Shown piece after piece: positions 18,561 to 29,804 of a stretch of DNA of 64,000 nt. Position 1 is the first letter of the stretch; the number at the start of each line of letters is the position of its first letter. Position numbers and translations under genes: made by a program. The stretch is taken from assembly GCA_020310875.1 (NCBI GenBank), contig CM035413.1, forward strand, positions 163,040,806-163,104,805, read 5' to 3'. This stretch comes from Ceratopteris richardii. Lineage: Eukaryota; Streptophyta; Polypodiopsida; Polypodiales; Pteridaceae. The notes under the pieces are model-generated. The model worked only from the letters and a program-made list of their open reading frames with translations, made no database searches and was not told the DNA's origin.

Positions 18561-19458
18561 TGTGTACTTGAGCCGCAATGACTCAAGGACTTGTACCAAT
18601 GAGACTATACCTCGATTGTCATACAAGTGCATATAGTGGAGTTCTTTTCACACATTTAATTATCAATCCTAAGGAGTGACTTACCAAGTGTATGAAGACA
18701 AGTGCACACGTGATAGAAAATGAAGTGAGTTAGCTATTCAAGCATGAGAAAAGACTAATACTACCCACACCTACTGAAAAAATGGAAGTGTTGCCGCAAG
18801 CCTCTTTTCAGCAGTTTTGGTTTTTTGAGGTTTTCTCCCAGCCCAGAACTCCGAACATAGGCAATAGGGTACTCGTTTCGAAGCTCTCGACGAGACGAAT
18901 CCAACGGTGGTGGTTTCACTCAATTCTGACCACTCTGCTGCAAGTTATGGCAGAAACAATGAATTACGGGAGTCACAAACACCCGCGTTTTTGCTTCTCA
19001 TAGCTTACGCACGCACTACAGCCACTCAAAACAAGGGGGAAGGGGTAGACAACAGTCCTACACTTGCATTTCAAGCATCACACACACATACATGAGCAAA
19101 ATGAAGATCAAAATCAGCAAGAAAGAGGCAAACTCGAAAATTCAGAAGTGCTCCTTCTTCACAATGACAAGAAGTCCTTTACAATGAGTCACTTTTGACT
19201 TATATACTAGTGCCCTAAGTTTGGTCCTTTCACACAAGAGACCGGCACTTTATTCACTAAAATGCTAACTTCCTACTAATGTACATGGGTAATTCACTAA
19301 TCTTCTGAGGGGATGCATCTAGAGGACTCCTCTAGTGCATTTACAACGGAAAATATATACAAAAGTGGTTATGTTACAAAAAATTGTGTGTCCAAATCGG
19401 AAAAATTTTGGGGCCCATCTTTTTTTCTCTGCTTTGTGCGCTCTTTAGCTCTGCAACA
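18561..19458 (-). repeat. Gyp-B 5' LTR (right copy)
   Basis: 898 bp, the upstream LTR in element orientation. It ends CAAGTACACA next to the PBS. It differs from the left copy at about 10 positions, for example in the segments near 18900, 18960-18990 and 19418. Confidence 0.95.
19198..19207 (-). promoter_or_regulatory. TATA box of the Gyp-B 5' LTR
   Basis: GTATATAAGT on the minus strand. It would drive the genomic RNA toward lower coordinates. Confidence 0.65.
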
Positions 19459-19463
19459 GTAAC
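19459..19463. repeat. Target-site duplication GTAAC, right copy
   Basis: It matches 2579-2583 and lies directly outside the right LTR of Gyp-B. Confidence 0.95.
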
Positions 19464-20000
19464 GTACTGACGAAACTCGTGAACAACAAACGTTCAGATT
19501 GGGACAAACAGTTACACCACGCTGTTTGGGCATATCGAGTGGCCTACAAGACCGTACTCAATGCAACTCCCTTTCAGATGGTTTTTGGTCAGAATGATGT
19601 GCTTCCTTTGTTCTTGATATCGACCCTTAAGGTTGCACAAGAACATCACTGGACCGGCCATGAATTATCAGCAAGAATAATGGACTTGGAACGATTAGGA
19701 GAAACCAGGCTAAAGGCAGCAGCAGGAATATATGCAGCGAAGAAGCGACAGAAAGCATATTTTGATGCACATGTGAAAGATAAAGGCCTAAAAGAAGGAG
19801 ATTTAGTTCTAGTATATACGCTAAAGCAACACGCACGGAAGTTAGAAAAGCGAGGTTATGGACCTATGATCATTAACAGACTCTCGACAAGTGGAGCAGT
19901 ACAGTTAGCCACCTTAGAAGGAAACATAATGCCTAATTACATTAGTGGCTGTAGAGTCAAGTTATATCAAGAACCTCTTACTGAGGATATGCTTAGATGA
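19464..20000 (+). pseudogene. Gyp-A integrase C-terminal part
   Basis: It continues the integrase frame interrupted at 2583; joining across the GTAAC duplication gives the uninterrupted reading ILCNVLTKLVNNKRSDWDK. Features are HHAVWAYRVAYKT, FGQND, KDKGLKEGDLVLVY and RGYGPMIINRLSTSGA, closely matching Gyp-B. No chromodomain follows. The segment itself is undamaged and ends in TGA after EDMLR. It is a pseudogene because of the insertion and the upstream stops. Confidence 0.9.
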
Positions 20001-20003
20001 CTC
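19998..20003 (+). promoter_or_regulatory. UGA CUC between integrase and PR2 in Gyp-A
   Basis: TGA at 19998-20000 is followed by CTC and then the ATG of PR2 at 20004, all in one frame. The arrangement parallels UGA CUA in Gyp-B. Confidence 0.5.
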
Positions 20004-21581
20004 ATGTTGGCAAAGAAGCCTAAGGAGGAAGAAAATAGAATACGAGTGGAAGCTCAGGCAGAAGCAATAGAACGCATTAAACGCCTGAAGTTAAGAAGAA
20101 AAGGACTAGGGAGAGAACATTATAACCATCTGGAAACATCACCCAGATATCCCATGGCCATGTGTCAAGTAAAGTCAACCACTCATCCTAGTGTAGTGGA
20201 CAGGAGACCATTCATTACAGTCAGGCTAGAGCACGACAACCCTTGCCAAGAGCTCAGGGCTTTAATTGACTCAGGTGCTGCGACTAGTGCGATTAGATGG
20301 TCCCACTATAAGGATTCAGGAATAGAAATGCGGCCAATTGAGGCATACCTCATAGGGCTAGGAGGCATGGAAACCCCTTGCATGGGTGAGGTGGACCTTC
20401 CTATCCTCATTAAGGAAGTGACCATGACAGCGAAGCTACTAGTGTGCCATGATGACGACCTGATAGAACCCCTAATCCTTGGCCAAGATTGGCTATACGA
20501 TCACTCAGTGGACCTAAATCTTAGACAAGGCTCCTTACAGATTGGAACCTTAGAACAGAAGCGAGTGATACCGCGTGACTTCCCTAACGGCATTCCAACT
20601 GAGGTTTGTAACCCTAGACCCTATGAAATGCATGCGACGGAAGACCGAGAAATCTTGGGTCAGATCAGTCACGTTACGTCTACACCAACCCACTCGGGCT
20701 TGGCTATGGACAGTTGTCAATCAGAAGGACGACAGGAGATCTTCCCTGGGGCTTCCTGCAAACTAGAAGGGGCAGCTACCCAACCGCTAGGGCAGATGGA
20801 CACAATCAGCGGTCAGGTGGGTTGCATCAGCGGCCAAATGAGCACAACACCCTGCGGTGCTCATCCTTCCAAACTTGCTACGGACTGGCCTAGATTAAAG
20901 ATAAATAACGAATCACTTCCTAATGGGCAGGTCACGCAAGTGTTGGATCTCCCTTCTTTTCCAAAGCAGAGCGTCCAATGGACCTCTCAAACCCAACCAC
21001 AAAGGAGTCAACCACAACAGAGGAACCCAGACCGACGACACCACCAGACAAGGCAAAGAAAGCAATAGTATCAACATCACAGAACAAGTGGCACGAGACA
21101 AATATGGGTGCCAAAAGGACAGCAACCACAGCCTATTGGCAACACTGCAGACAAGAACAGGACAAAGTTTCAAAAAAAGCAGAGTCAGCATCCAAAGTCC
21201 CCTCGATCTTCTTCCCCAAGTACAAATACTCGACAGATTTGGATCGCCAAGAAGTATCTTATCAATCGACCCACACCCACGCAGATTTGGGTACCCAAAC
21301 AATGTATTATAGCCCAACCCTCTAGCCATGTAATATATACCCCTCAGAAATCTTTTCATCCTTCAATACCACCAAACCCGATACCACTTTTTGTCCCTCA
21401 GCAGAAACACACCACCCACTCAAAGACTCTTAGGAAATGGATACCGAAACGTATCCAGACGTCTTCTTGTACCATCTTATCTAACAATTCTCCCACCCCG
21501 TTTAAACTCCACCCTTGTAATAATTCACCCTCAACTAAACCTTGTATAAATTCACACACCATAACCCCACATCATGCATAA
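20001..21581 (+). pseudogene. Gyp-A PR2: second retropepsin-like protein with W-[IV]-P-K tail
   Basis: Counting from ATG 20004: a charged helix (RVEAQAEAIERIKRL) at 14-30, DSGAA at 89-93 and LILGQDW at 157-163, then a long polar tail. One TAG at 21066 interrupts the frame, which continues without a shift to 21581. The tail repeats QIWVPKG (about 21093), QIWIAKK (about 21232), QIWVPKQ (about 21280) and RKWIPKR (about 21436). The same motif type ends Gyp-B PR2, though the surrounding sequence is not conserved. The motif may be a short binding site. Function beyond an aspartic-protease fold is unknown. Confidence 0.8.
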
Positions 21582-21812
21582 TAAAAGCTCATCAAGAAAT
21601 GTATGCATAATCTGAACCATGTAGGTGTCTAGAGACCTGCATTAGCTCTACAAAGAATCATTGCATCAATCACTTCACGACACTTGGCTACACGGGTTAC
21701 ACATCGGTTATGGAAAGGGATTGCGGTCTCACCTTAATGGGATCATAATTGATTTCCATGCTAATGTGTTAATCTTTTGTAGCAGATCTTTTCCATTAGC
21801 TCGTCAGTCATC
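21582..21812 (+). other. Gyp-A spacer between PR2 and ORF3
   Basis: About 230 bp without a supported frame. TTAATCTTTTGTAG (ending near 21782) looks like a plant 3' splice site upstream of the ORF3 ATG. Confidence 0.4.
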
Positions 21813-24800
21813 ATGCAAACCAAAGAAGGACCATCAGAAGCTGGCCCAAGCACACCAATGGCCAATATTGGAGAATTACTCGCGGAATCTTATCCGACGA
21901 TGCAACCACCAGAGTTTCAAGGTTTTCCAGGACCCATGCCAATAGACGATCCTCCTAGAGGATACACTGAGAAGATTCATCGTAACTCTCACTGGTTTCA
22001 AGGCCTAGCAGGACCCTTAGCAGACGCTGATTTCATATTTGAGGCCAATTTGGCATTTGATCTTCGCACATGGGCCAAGTACCAGTTCTTTTCAAGAGAA
22101 TTTGAAGGACTACAGAATACCCAAGATTTAACGCACATTTGGGCACGAGCGGGATTTACAGAATATTTTAGTGACCCTCTGCCTAAACCTGATTTTTATA
22201 GATGTTTTTACTTGGTAACCACCTTAACAGCTTCAGAAAACAAGGATCTACCTGGCACATTCATGTTACCATCCTTGGTAAATGATCCTCCATTCAAAAG
22301 GTTTTATTTGTCTAAAGATTTAATTCGCGCAGCTCTGAAAATACATGGACCGCATACTCCGACGGAGCAAGAACGACTAGTCCCAGAGCAGATGAAACGT
22401 GGTGACGTAACTAAGTGGGAGGATATTTCTGCTATAACACCTGAGCTCTCCAAGCCTTTACGGATATGCATGCAGCATTTTGCTTTCCCAGCTCAGGATC
22501 GTTTTACCATGCCCCACAAGAGAATCTGGTTTGGTTTATACTTAGCATGTACTGGACCTCAAACGGTTGATCTAGCTAGCTGGATAATTGATCAGCTCTA
22601 TCTGGCACAACATAGATGGGAACGAAAGAAAGTCATCAATGGATGTTGTGCACTTACAAGGATTATATACATGTGTTTGGCATATGATTTACCCATAGAG
22701 CGCGCCATGACTAGTGAGGAACTGAAGGCATTTAAAGGAACCACAAAGAAAGCTGGAAAGGCTAGCAAAGGCAGAGCCGGAAAGCGGATGAGAGGCACTA
22801 TTCTATGCCTACAAGTCCCAGAATCACCCTCGCCACAACCATCTCCAGAGCAGTCACCGACAGCAGCCACTCCCACAGTACAACCTATTCGTATCAGATT
22901 ATCAAGACCAGTTGTAACAGAGGGCACCACCAGTACTGTTGCACCCCAAGCAGCCACAACCACAGAACCTATCACCACAGCAGCTGAAATTCCCACCACC
23001 ATTGGTGCGGAAGCGTTCTCTTTTCCAATACCCCATTTAGAAGTAGAACAAACAGCACCACTGGATCCAACTTTTGATTTTGAGATGCCCGATGCATTCT
23101 CCAATGAGTTCTAGTTTTCAGAAGGACAATTGTTTTCTCAAGAATTTGAAAGGCCTAGCTACCCTACCACACCCAGGGATCAGCCACAAGGACAGATTGT
23201 GTCTAGCTCTGATGACGAAAGAACAGCAACCGATGACGACGAAGGCGATGACGAAGCAAGCCAGGGCACTATCGAATCCCAAGAGCATGAACAGACAGAT
23301 GGCCAAGGCCAACAAACAGACACACATGGTGATACAAGTACCCATGAAGATGAAACTTACGAAGCAGCCGCTTACACACTGGCTATTAAGAAGCTGTATA
23401 GAACTATGGAAAAGGTTTGGGCACGCAAAAAGCTGACTGAGGAAGAGAGTCAAGCGATAATAGAACAAGAACTTATCACAGGCGGATTCGAAGACGCATA
23501 CATCAAAGGATTCAGAGAGTTAGTCAAATCAGTAGGCTCCAACGAAGCACTTAGGTACTTGCAAAGAAAGCCACTACCACAGTTTGACCCCCGCAAAGTA
23601 CGACTACTTTCAAAGCCCGGCAAATACATTTGTGTACCAAGAGGAGCACAGTCTTCAGAACAAGCCAGGGAGGCACGCCTCGTCCCCAAAAGTTCGTTGG
23701 CAGCAGGAACCATCCTTGTAGATTCCCCACCCCGCGCTACAACTGTACATACCTCAGTAGTCATTGAAGTACCGACCACCCCAACCGCTCCTCCATCACC
23801 GCCCATCCCTCCAGCCTCCTCTATTCACCCTCCTTCTCCCAGACCAACATCTTCATTCGCCGGTGGCGTAGCAGAAATCGTCTTTACGACCACTCACCCC
23901 ACAATTCCTGCACCCATTAGACCCAGTCTACCCCCTCACACATCCACCTTTCCATTCAACCCATTCCTCCATCCATCTTTCCCGTCCTTCCCCACACCTC
24001 CACGACCCCTTTTCCCATTCCCACCGCCATTAACCTTCTCCCCAGTCTCACCTCCTCGACCCACGGTAACCCCTATTTCCCCTTTCCACCAAGCTACACC
24101 AGCCAGCCCCCCTATAAATTACTCCTCAACCTTTGTAAATCCCGTATTTACATCAGCACAAGCACCCACGGTCACACCCATATTCACGGTCACTGCACTG
24201 GACACGTCCAATGACATGGACATCTCACCACCCATTGCACCATCACTCACTTCACTCACGGCACAAACATATTTAGGCACCTCACAATTTTCCACAATCA
24301 CCACAGCATCCACCTTCCCACCCCCATTCCCCATTCCCCTTGCATCTACACCCACTGCATCTTCATTTAGCACCCCATTAATACTATCATCCACTGTAGA
24401 TAATGCATTTCGACAGATGTTCATGTGTATGACGCAAGTCAGAGATGAGTTCACATCTCTTGGCGATAATTACCAGCAGCTGCAAAGGACAACCAATGAC
24501 TTACAATCGCAGCTTAATTTATTGTCTATTGAGAATGCCTCACTGAACAGCCGATACCAGGAATTACGAGAGGCCTATCATAAATTAGAACTAGAAAGCG
24601 AAGAAAAAACCAAGGAAGCCACTGCTAACTTAGATAACTTATTAAGAGCCCAGACAGTTCGCAATGCAACGCTAACACGAAACGTGGGCTTACTCAGAAG
24701 ACATCTAGCAGCAGCAAAGGAGGAAAACCAGCGCTTATAGGACCAGAATCGAGAAAACTTAGAAGCAGCTCTTGACCACCCAGACCAATCTTTGAGTCCT

Positions 24801-26240
24801 AGTCGGTTCAAAGCCATTCGCTCAGACTCCATAAGGATGCTGCTAGAAGATCATGTAAGATTGCTAGATGAATACGACCGCATGAACGAGGAGTTACAGA
24901 AACTCAAAGAAGATCACAAATTACTCCAGTTACGAGAACCGGCACACCAAGACATACCAGCACCTGTGGACCCCTCTCCTGACATCTTAGAGGAACTCAA
25001 TGCATTACAGACCCAGGTATCAAACCTTGAATCAAGGATTGCAGTATATGAAGCACCGCCAAGGCTAGATTCCCCACCTGAGCTACCAACTGAGGAAGAA
25101 ACTGTCACCATCCTGGTGGAGGAAACGTTTGAAGAGGCGTACGTGCCACAACCAATCCCAGGCGGACGCGTCACGGCCGAAGGCCAGATGACTTACGAAC
25201 TCCCGACCCCCGCGTGGATGAAGACAATTGAGGAACTTGGAACAACGCACTCAGCTAGAGTAGAGGCACAATTATATGCCATGGCGATGATAGAAGAAAG
25301 AATTTTACAATCTCCATTCTTTGCTCATTTGGCCCCGCGACGATACATATCTGGGCACGAGCTACAGTATAAACCATATTTTATGTTAATGGCTGAATAC
25401 CAATTAGCCATTGAGTAAGAGACAGGTAAGAAACCATCGCATGCGACTCAATTCGAAGAGGACGATTTGCCACTAGATGCGTAGCAAGGAGAGATCTATC
25501 AACCAGAGTGGCGGAAAGATTTACTACAGAAGTATCCAGAAATGATGAGTACATGGGTAAAGGCACCTTTGCATTTAAAGTACAACCCGTGTTGGGGACC
25601 AGTACCACGACGCCGCTCTTGGACTGCCTTTGCTATCAAGGTACAAAACAATAAGCAGTGTCAGGACTGGTTGAATTACCCCTATTTTAAGCCACCCATC
25701 GAGTTACCAACTGTAGGCTACATGATGGCTACAATTCGCCACTGGCTCCCTAGATTAAAGCATATGGACGATATAGCGGTGCATATGACTGTCAAAATCT
25801 TTGACATGATGCAAATGATTTTTAAAGTCTTCCGACGCGTCAAGGCACCTCATGTCAACACCCCGGGCTTTGAGCATGGCAATTTCGATCTGGTATATGA
25901 TATGAGTACAACGCCATCGCTACGGGTGTGTTATGCCTGGCATTGAAGAATAAAATATCTACCGGCGTGCTACAAGCAGACATTCGAAGAGATGTTCACA
26001 ACCGGCTTCTGGGAATACCATTCAGAGGTATTCATAAGCAGGCCTACACATTTATTACACTTATTTGCCTGTGAACGAATGGTCTATTCCACACACTATC
26101 AGCTCCCGCCACCGGAAGAACCGCAACCAATCGACTGGGAGAAACTCGAGGCAGATCTGGCCCGAGGCATTCGTATCTCCGAGCACACCCTCGCTCATGA
26201 CCTCCTACAGAACTATATCCGGCAGACCTCACAACAAGGT

Positions 26241-26258
26241 TCTGTCAGGGACGACAGA
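26241..26258 (+). other. Stem-loop upstream of the PPT (Gyp-A)
   Basis: TCTGTC-AGGGAC-GACAGA, a 6-bp stem, here inside the ORF3 reading frame. It is the same feature as at 3499-3517, although this LTR differs from that of Gyp-B. Confidence 0.6.
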
Positions 26259-26275
26259 AGCGAGAGGGAGGGGGG
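26259..26275 (+). promoter_or_regulatory. Gyp-A polypurine tract
   Basis: AGCGAGAGGGAGGGGGG lies directly before the LTR start TGTTGGAAGC. Confidence 0.8.
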
Positions 26276-26863
26276 TGTTGGAAGCAGCCAGAGGCATAGA
26301 AGACGCGGAAGCATGTAACGACGGAGCAGGGAGCCAGTCAAATCTTTTTTCAAAGAATTATGTTTTCAAATACTTTCCAAAAACCTCCAACAGTGATTTT
26401 TATCACTACTGTAACATATGTAACATAGAAAACCCCATTTTGTAATCCATAGCTCCATTTTGTGCAAGCCGAGGAGTCCTCGAGCTTGAGGAGCTTAGGT
26501 AGAACAAGCGTATCAATTTTCGTTATTTTTAGACACCGTTTACCCTTTCAAATAGCATCTAGGACCTATTTTTTAACTATGCCGGTCACTAGATGTGAAA
26601 CTGGTCAAAACTAGTCTAGAAACTATATAAAGAGCTAGAGAGCTCATTCTTGAGGTTAGCTTGTTTGAGGTTAGAGTTCTTTTGAGCTTGTAATAGTGTT
26701 CTTGAGTAATAGAGTTAACTTCTCACCTTCCATTGTGTCTTGCTTGTCTCTTCGTAGTGTGTGTGTGTATGTGTGTGCACATTTCTATGCTTCTCACCTT
26801 CACTCTCACATCATCTCACATTCACGATCTTCATATCACTCCTATCTCTTCCGCGGATTGACA
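26276..26863 (+). repeat. Gyp-A 3' LTR (right boundary uncertain)
   Basis: It starts TGTTGGAAGC after the polypurine tract and contains a TATA box. Its sequence differs from the Gyp-B LTR apart from the first bases. The end is placed at a CA near 26863, but no second LTR is in the window to confirm it. Sequence of Gyp-C ORF3 is recognisable by about 26920. Confidence 0.6.
26624..26632 (+). promoter_or_regulatory. TATA box in the Gyp-A LTR
   Basis: TATATAAAG, about 350 bp into the LTR. Transcription would start near 26655-26665. Confidence 0.6.
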
Positions 26864-26889
26864 TTAAGGAGGTGGAGCTTCTTAACATG

Positions 26890-29249
26890 GTTCTCACCAT
26901 TGTGCTAGAGCAACAGCAAGTCAATTTACCAATGCAAGGACACCATTACCAGCAGACCCACCAAGAGATGGAAGCAAAAAAGAAACTCACCAAAGTCCAC
27001 CGCTACCGAGAATTAGGGTTGGATAACTCAAGCTCGTCTTCGAGTGCACGAAGAACCCGACACTTCATTGTTGAATGTGGATATTCAAAGTGAATCCAAG
27101 GATGATGGACAATGGGAGGAGTTGAATGTAGTCAACTACGAGGAAGTAGACGAAGGCACGAAGGTAAATGACCACTCAATCCACCCCACTCAAGATGACG
27201 CAAGCAAGGAGGTAGACCAAGAAGGGACACATGCCATCAAACTCAATGAGACTTCCACAATTCATATCAAGGAAGCAACACTTTCAGGGGAAGTATCAAT
27301 CAAGATACCAAAGAAAGATACTAAAGAAGCTACAACCGAAGAATCAGAACCCTTTACTCCGATAAGGGTTGTGGCAGAACCCTCCCCCATGGATGTCACT
27401 TTTCAAGGGAGCGCCACAAAAGTTATTGAGTTAAAGGAAGAAAGAAAAGAACCCAAAATACAACCACAAATCAGACAACCCCACAACGAAACCATCCATA
27501 TAGAGCAGGGAAAAGATGTACACATAGGAGAAGCTCCGAGCATAACAAAAACATGCTTGAATGTCGACATCGCCCAGCTCAAGCCAGTAGTGCAAGACAT
27601 GATAAGAACCACAATGGATACGCAAGAGCTAATGCTTGAGGCTGATGAGGATTATCATCAAGCGATGTAGGACAAGCATGAGCTTCAAGAAATCGGTAAG
27701 AATCTTTTGGCAGAACTAAAGTTAGCCAAAGAGCAAATAGTAAATAAAGAAAAGGAAGTTCAAGAAGTAAAGAACCAGTGCAAAACATTAGAGACGGAAA
27801 ATGCAAAATTGAAAAAACAACTCCAAGAATTACATAAGAAATATGAGGCTAGTGAGGCTGAGAAGATGCGGATGAACGCAAGAAGTAAAATCCTAGAATC
27901 CCAAATAAAGGTATGTATGGAGGAGGCCGAAACTCTACGGAATAGGAACAAAGAACTAATGACAACTCTTCTAAGTGATCAGCCCGTAGGAGTTCAGGGA
28001 AGACCAGAAAAGGATATCAAAGAACTGGAAGAAAAGATAGTTAAGTATGAAGATCAGCTCAAGCAGGAGCAGGAAACCATCGCCGAATGGGAAAAAAGGT
28101 ACATGGATGACACCGCAGCTCTAAGAACAAAGTGGAAATAGGCTGAGAATAAATATCTCAAGCAATGTAAAGAAGACATTGATCAACTCACGATCGTGAC
28201 CGAAGAAATCCAAAAGAATAAAGATACAATTTTGAAGGCACATGAAGAAATTCAGCAAAAGAAGGAGATGATAAAACAATTACAGGTTCAACTAGAAAAG
28301 AAAGCAACTCAGGGGACACCAGTAGTTCCAAAATCCGTAGAGGCTACTGAGGAGACTGAGGTACGTCCTCTCTCTCCCCCCTTATATAATTCACCAACAA
28401 GGGAGTAACAGGAGACAAAAATTGAACATCATAATCAGGACATTGCAGAGCTGAGCCGACCGGAAAGGGCACTACTAGGAAGCATCCCCATACGTGCTTC
28501 AGGTCAATCCAGCATTTTGTCTCGTACCCCGCAGACGATCTTGGTCACAATTTTGGGAAGGACAGCGCCAGGGAAACATTAATAATCAATGGTTAAATTA
28601 TCCATTATTACCTAGTCCACCACATAACTACCTACCGACGGAAGAATACATGGTAAAAACAATGGAATTTTGGATTGCAAGATATGCGATGGTACCTGAT
28701 TTAGCAGTTAAAATGAAGAATAATATTTTTAGCATGCTTCTTACAGTAATTAAAGTCTTCCAGCATGCAAAATATACTTTATTGAACTTCATCGGCATTA
28801 CGCAAGGATCTGAGGCGCTCGTTTTTTATGTTTCCACCATTCCAAGTCGCTTAACACTTATGGCATATTATTCACGACTTATGTTTTTGACGAGCACGTA
28901 TATGTAGACGTTTGAAGAAGCATTTTTCACCGGCTTCTTCGAAATAGATTCAGAATTTTTTGTCAAGATGACTTCGAACCTTAATGCATGACTGGTGGCT
29001 TATGAAACAAGTTTTTTTGCGGATCATCGCCAAGCACTAGAGGATGGAGTGAAGTCAACACAGTGGAAGGAATTCATGATTTGTCACGCCAATTTGTTGA
29101 ATCAAAGAGAGCAAGCAGCCATACAGACGTACTCACGTCACAACAAAAAGCATGTCGGGGACAATAGAGTTCAAGAGGAGGGACGTGTGGAAGTGGAATC
29201 AAGCAAGAAGAGAAGAAGAAGAAGATCAAAGTCTAAAATTGCTCAATAA
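26890..29249 (+). pseudogene. Gyp-C ORF3 remnant
   Basis: It reads VNLPMQGHHYQQ, KVHRYRELGLDNSSS, EPFTPIRVVAEPSP and DIAQLKPVVQDMIRT, the coiled coil (ETENAKLKKQLQELHKKY), and, after a gap, LVPRRRSWSQFW, EEYMVKTMEFW and the basic tail SSKKRRRRRSKSK. Lesions are a frame change near 27060, TAG at 27668, TAG at 28139, a deletion of about 80 codons with a frame change near 28475 (relative to Gyp-B), TAG at 28906 and TGA near 28990. The copy is useful because it preserves the CAA codon that has become TAA at 4609 in Gyp-B. Confidence 0.85.
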
Positions 29250-29804
29250 AGAATGAAGATCATAAAGTGAAAGAACCACCCTCTGTCCAAAGCCCCACAG
29301 GAGCACGCATCAGGCAACAACGCGAAACAGCTAGGTCCTGAGGAATGGAATTAAAGAACAATCAGAACCAGGACATTTCATGGGAAGGACGGACCAGGGC
29401 CAGGAATTACACATGAAGAAGTGCAAGACAATATTTGGCAGGTAATAATCCTTCTGCTGATAGCGTGCGTTGACAACAAAATGAACAGGCTTAAGGCAAT
29501 GCAACAGGGTCAGACGTGTGAAGACAAAGACAAATTAGAAGACCAAAAGCTAGAAAGAGGCAGAGGCTGAAAAGTTGAAGAGGGTGACTAAGAACAACAC
29601 ATTCTTAGTCACTGATGGCGTGTGTGGCAGCCCAACTGAATACAGCAACCCAGATATGTGATATAAGGAATACCAAGGGGAAAACAGAAGCAAAGGACAT
29701 ACTCCGGACAAAATAACAAATTCTCTGGCAGTCCTTACGGCTTCTTTGACCACTGTGTGTGTGTATTCAAAAGCCTAGACAGACAGCAAACAAGAAGCAA
29801 AAGC
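29250..29804 (+). other. Gyp-C 3' untranslated region
   Basis: About 550 bp with no supported coding frame. It has a decayed half of the GC palindrome (GCCCCACAGGAGC near 29292). Confidence 0.5.

Larger units (their letters stand above)
2584..19458 (-). mobile_element. Gyp-B: complete Ty3/gypsy LTR retrotransposon (Ogre/Tat/Athila-like)
   Basis: A 16,875-bp element in reverse orientation inside the integrase gene of Gyp-A. It has two 898-bp LTRs, TG...CA ends, a 5-bp target duplication, a PBS that is an 18/18 match to the 3' end of plant tRNA-Asp as I remember it, a GATAC-rich leader, a 2,256-codon gag-protease-RT-RNase H frame, integrase, PR2, ORF3 and a polypurine tract. I count about 10 substitutions between the LTRs (roughly 1.1%), so the insertion is young. 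Visible lesions are a small deletion with frameshift before the integrase core and one TAA in ORF3. It is among the largest plant gypsy types, in the size range known for Ogre-like elements. Confidence 0.95.
21813..26318 (+). pseudogene. Gyp-A ORF3: about 1,500-codon coiled-coil protein, five nonsense codons, no frameshift
   Basis: From ATG 21813 one frame runs to 26318, broken only by TAG 23112, TAG 24738, TAA 25416, a TAG near 25482 and TGA 25944. The N-terminal domain (about residues 50-310) has RNSHWFQGLAGPL, IWARAGFTEYFSDPLPKPDF and HRWERKKVINGCCALT, homologous to Gyp-B ORF3. Next come a Pro/Thr/Ser-rich middle, much longer than in Gyp-B (about 22800-24380), a coiled coil (about 24390-25060), EEAYVPQPIPGG, and a C-terminal domain with GPVPRRRSWTAF and EEMFTTGFWEYHSEVF. 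The basic tail is QRHRRRGSM. The last 14 codons extend into the 3' LTR. There is no transmembrane segment. The function is unknown. Confidence 0.85.
1..26863 (+). mobile_element. Gyp-A: Ty3/gypsy LTR retrotransposon, 5' end outside the window, split by Gyp-B
   Basis: The order read on the + strand is RT, RNase H, two H2C2 modules and the integrase core (to 2583), then, after the Gyp-B insertion, the integrase C-terminus (from 19464), PR2, ORF3, a purine-rich tract and a 3' LTR. The integrase frame is restored exactly when Gyp-B and one copy of GTAAC are removed. Gag, the first protease and the 5' LTR lie left of the window. The right end is uncertain because only one LTR is visible; it falls between about 26860 and 26930, where ORF3 sequence of Gyp-C begins. 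Several nonsense codons and one 2-nt deletion make it non-functional. The Ogre/Tat/Athila-like assignment rests on its close similarity to Gyp-B, which has a tRNA-Asp PBS. Confidence 0.85.

Noticed and set aside
26696..27093. A gene across the Gyp-A LTR end and Gyp-C ORF3
   Set aside because: The frame crosses an element junction; only the part after about 26920 is homologous to ORF3.
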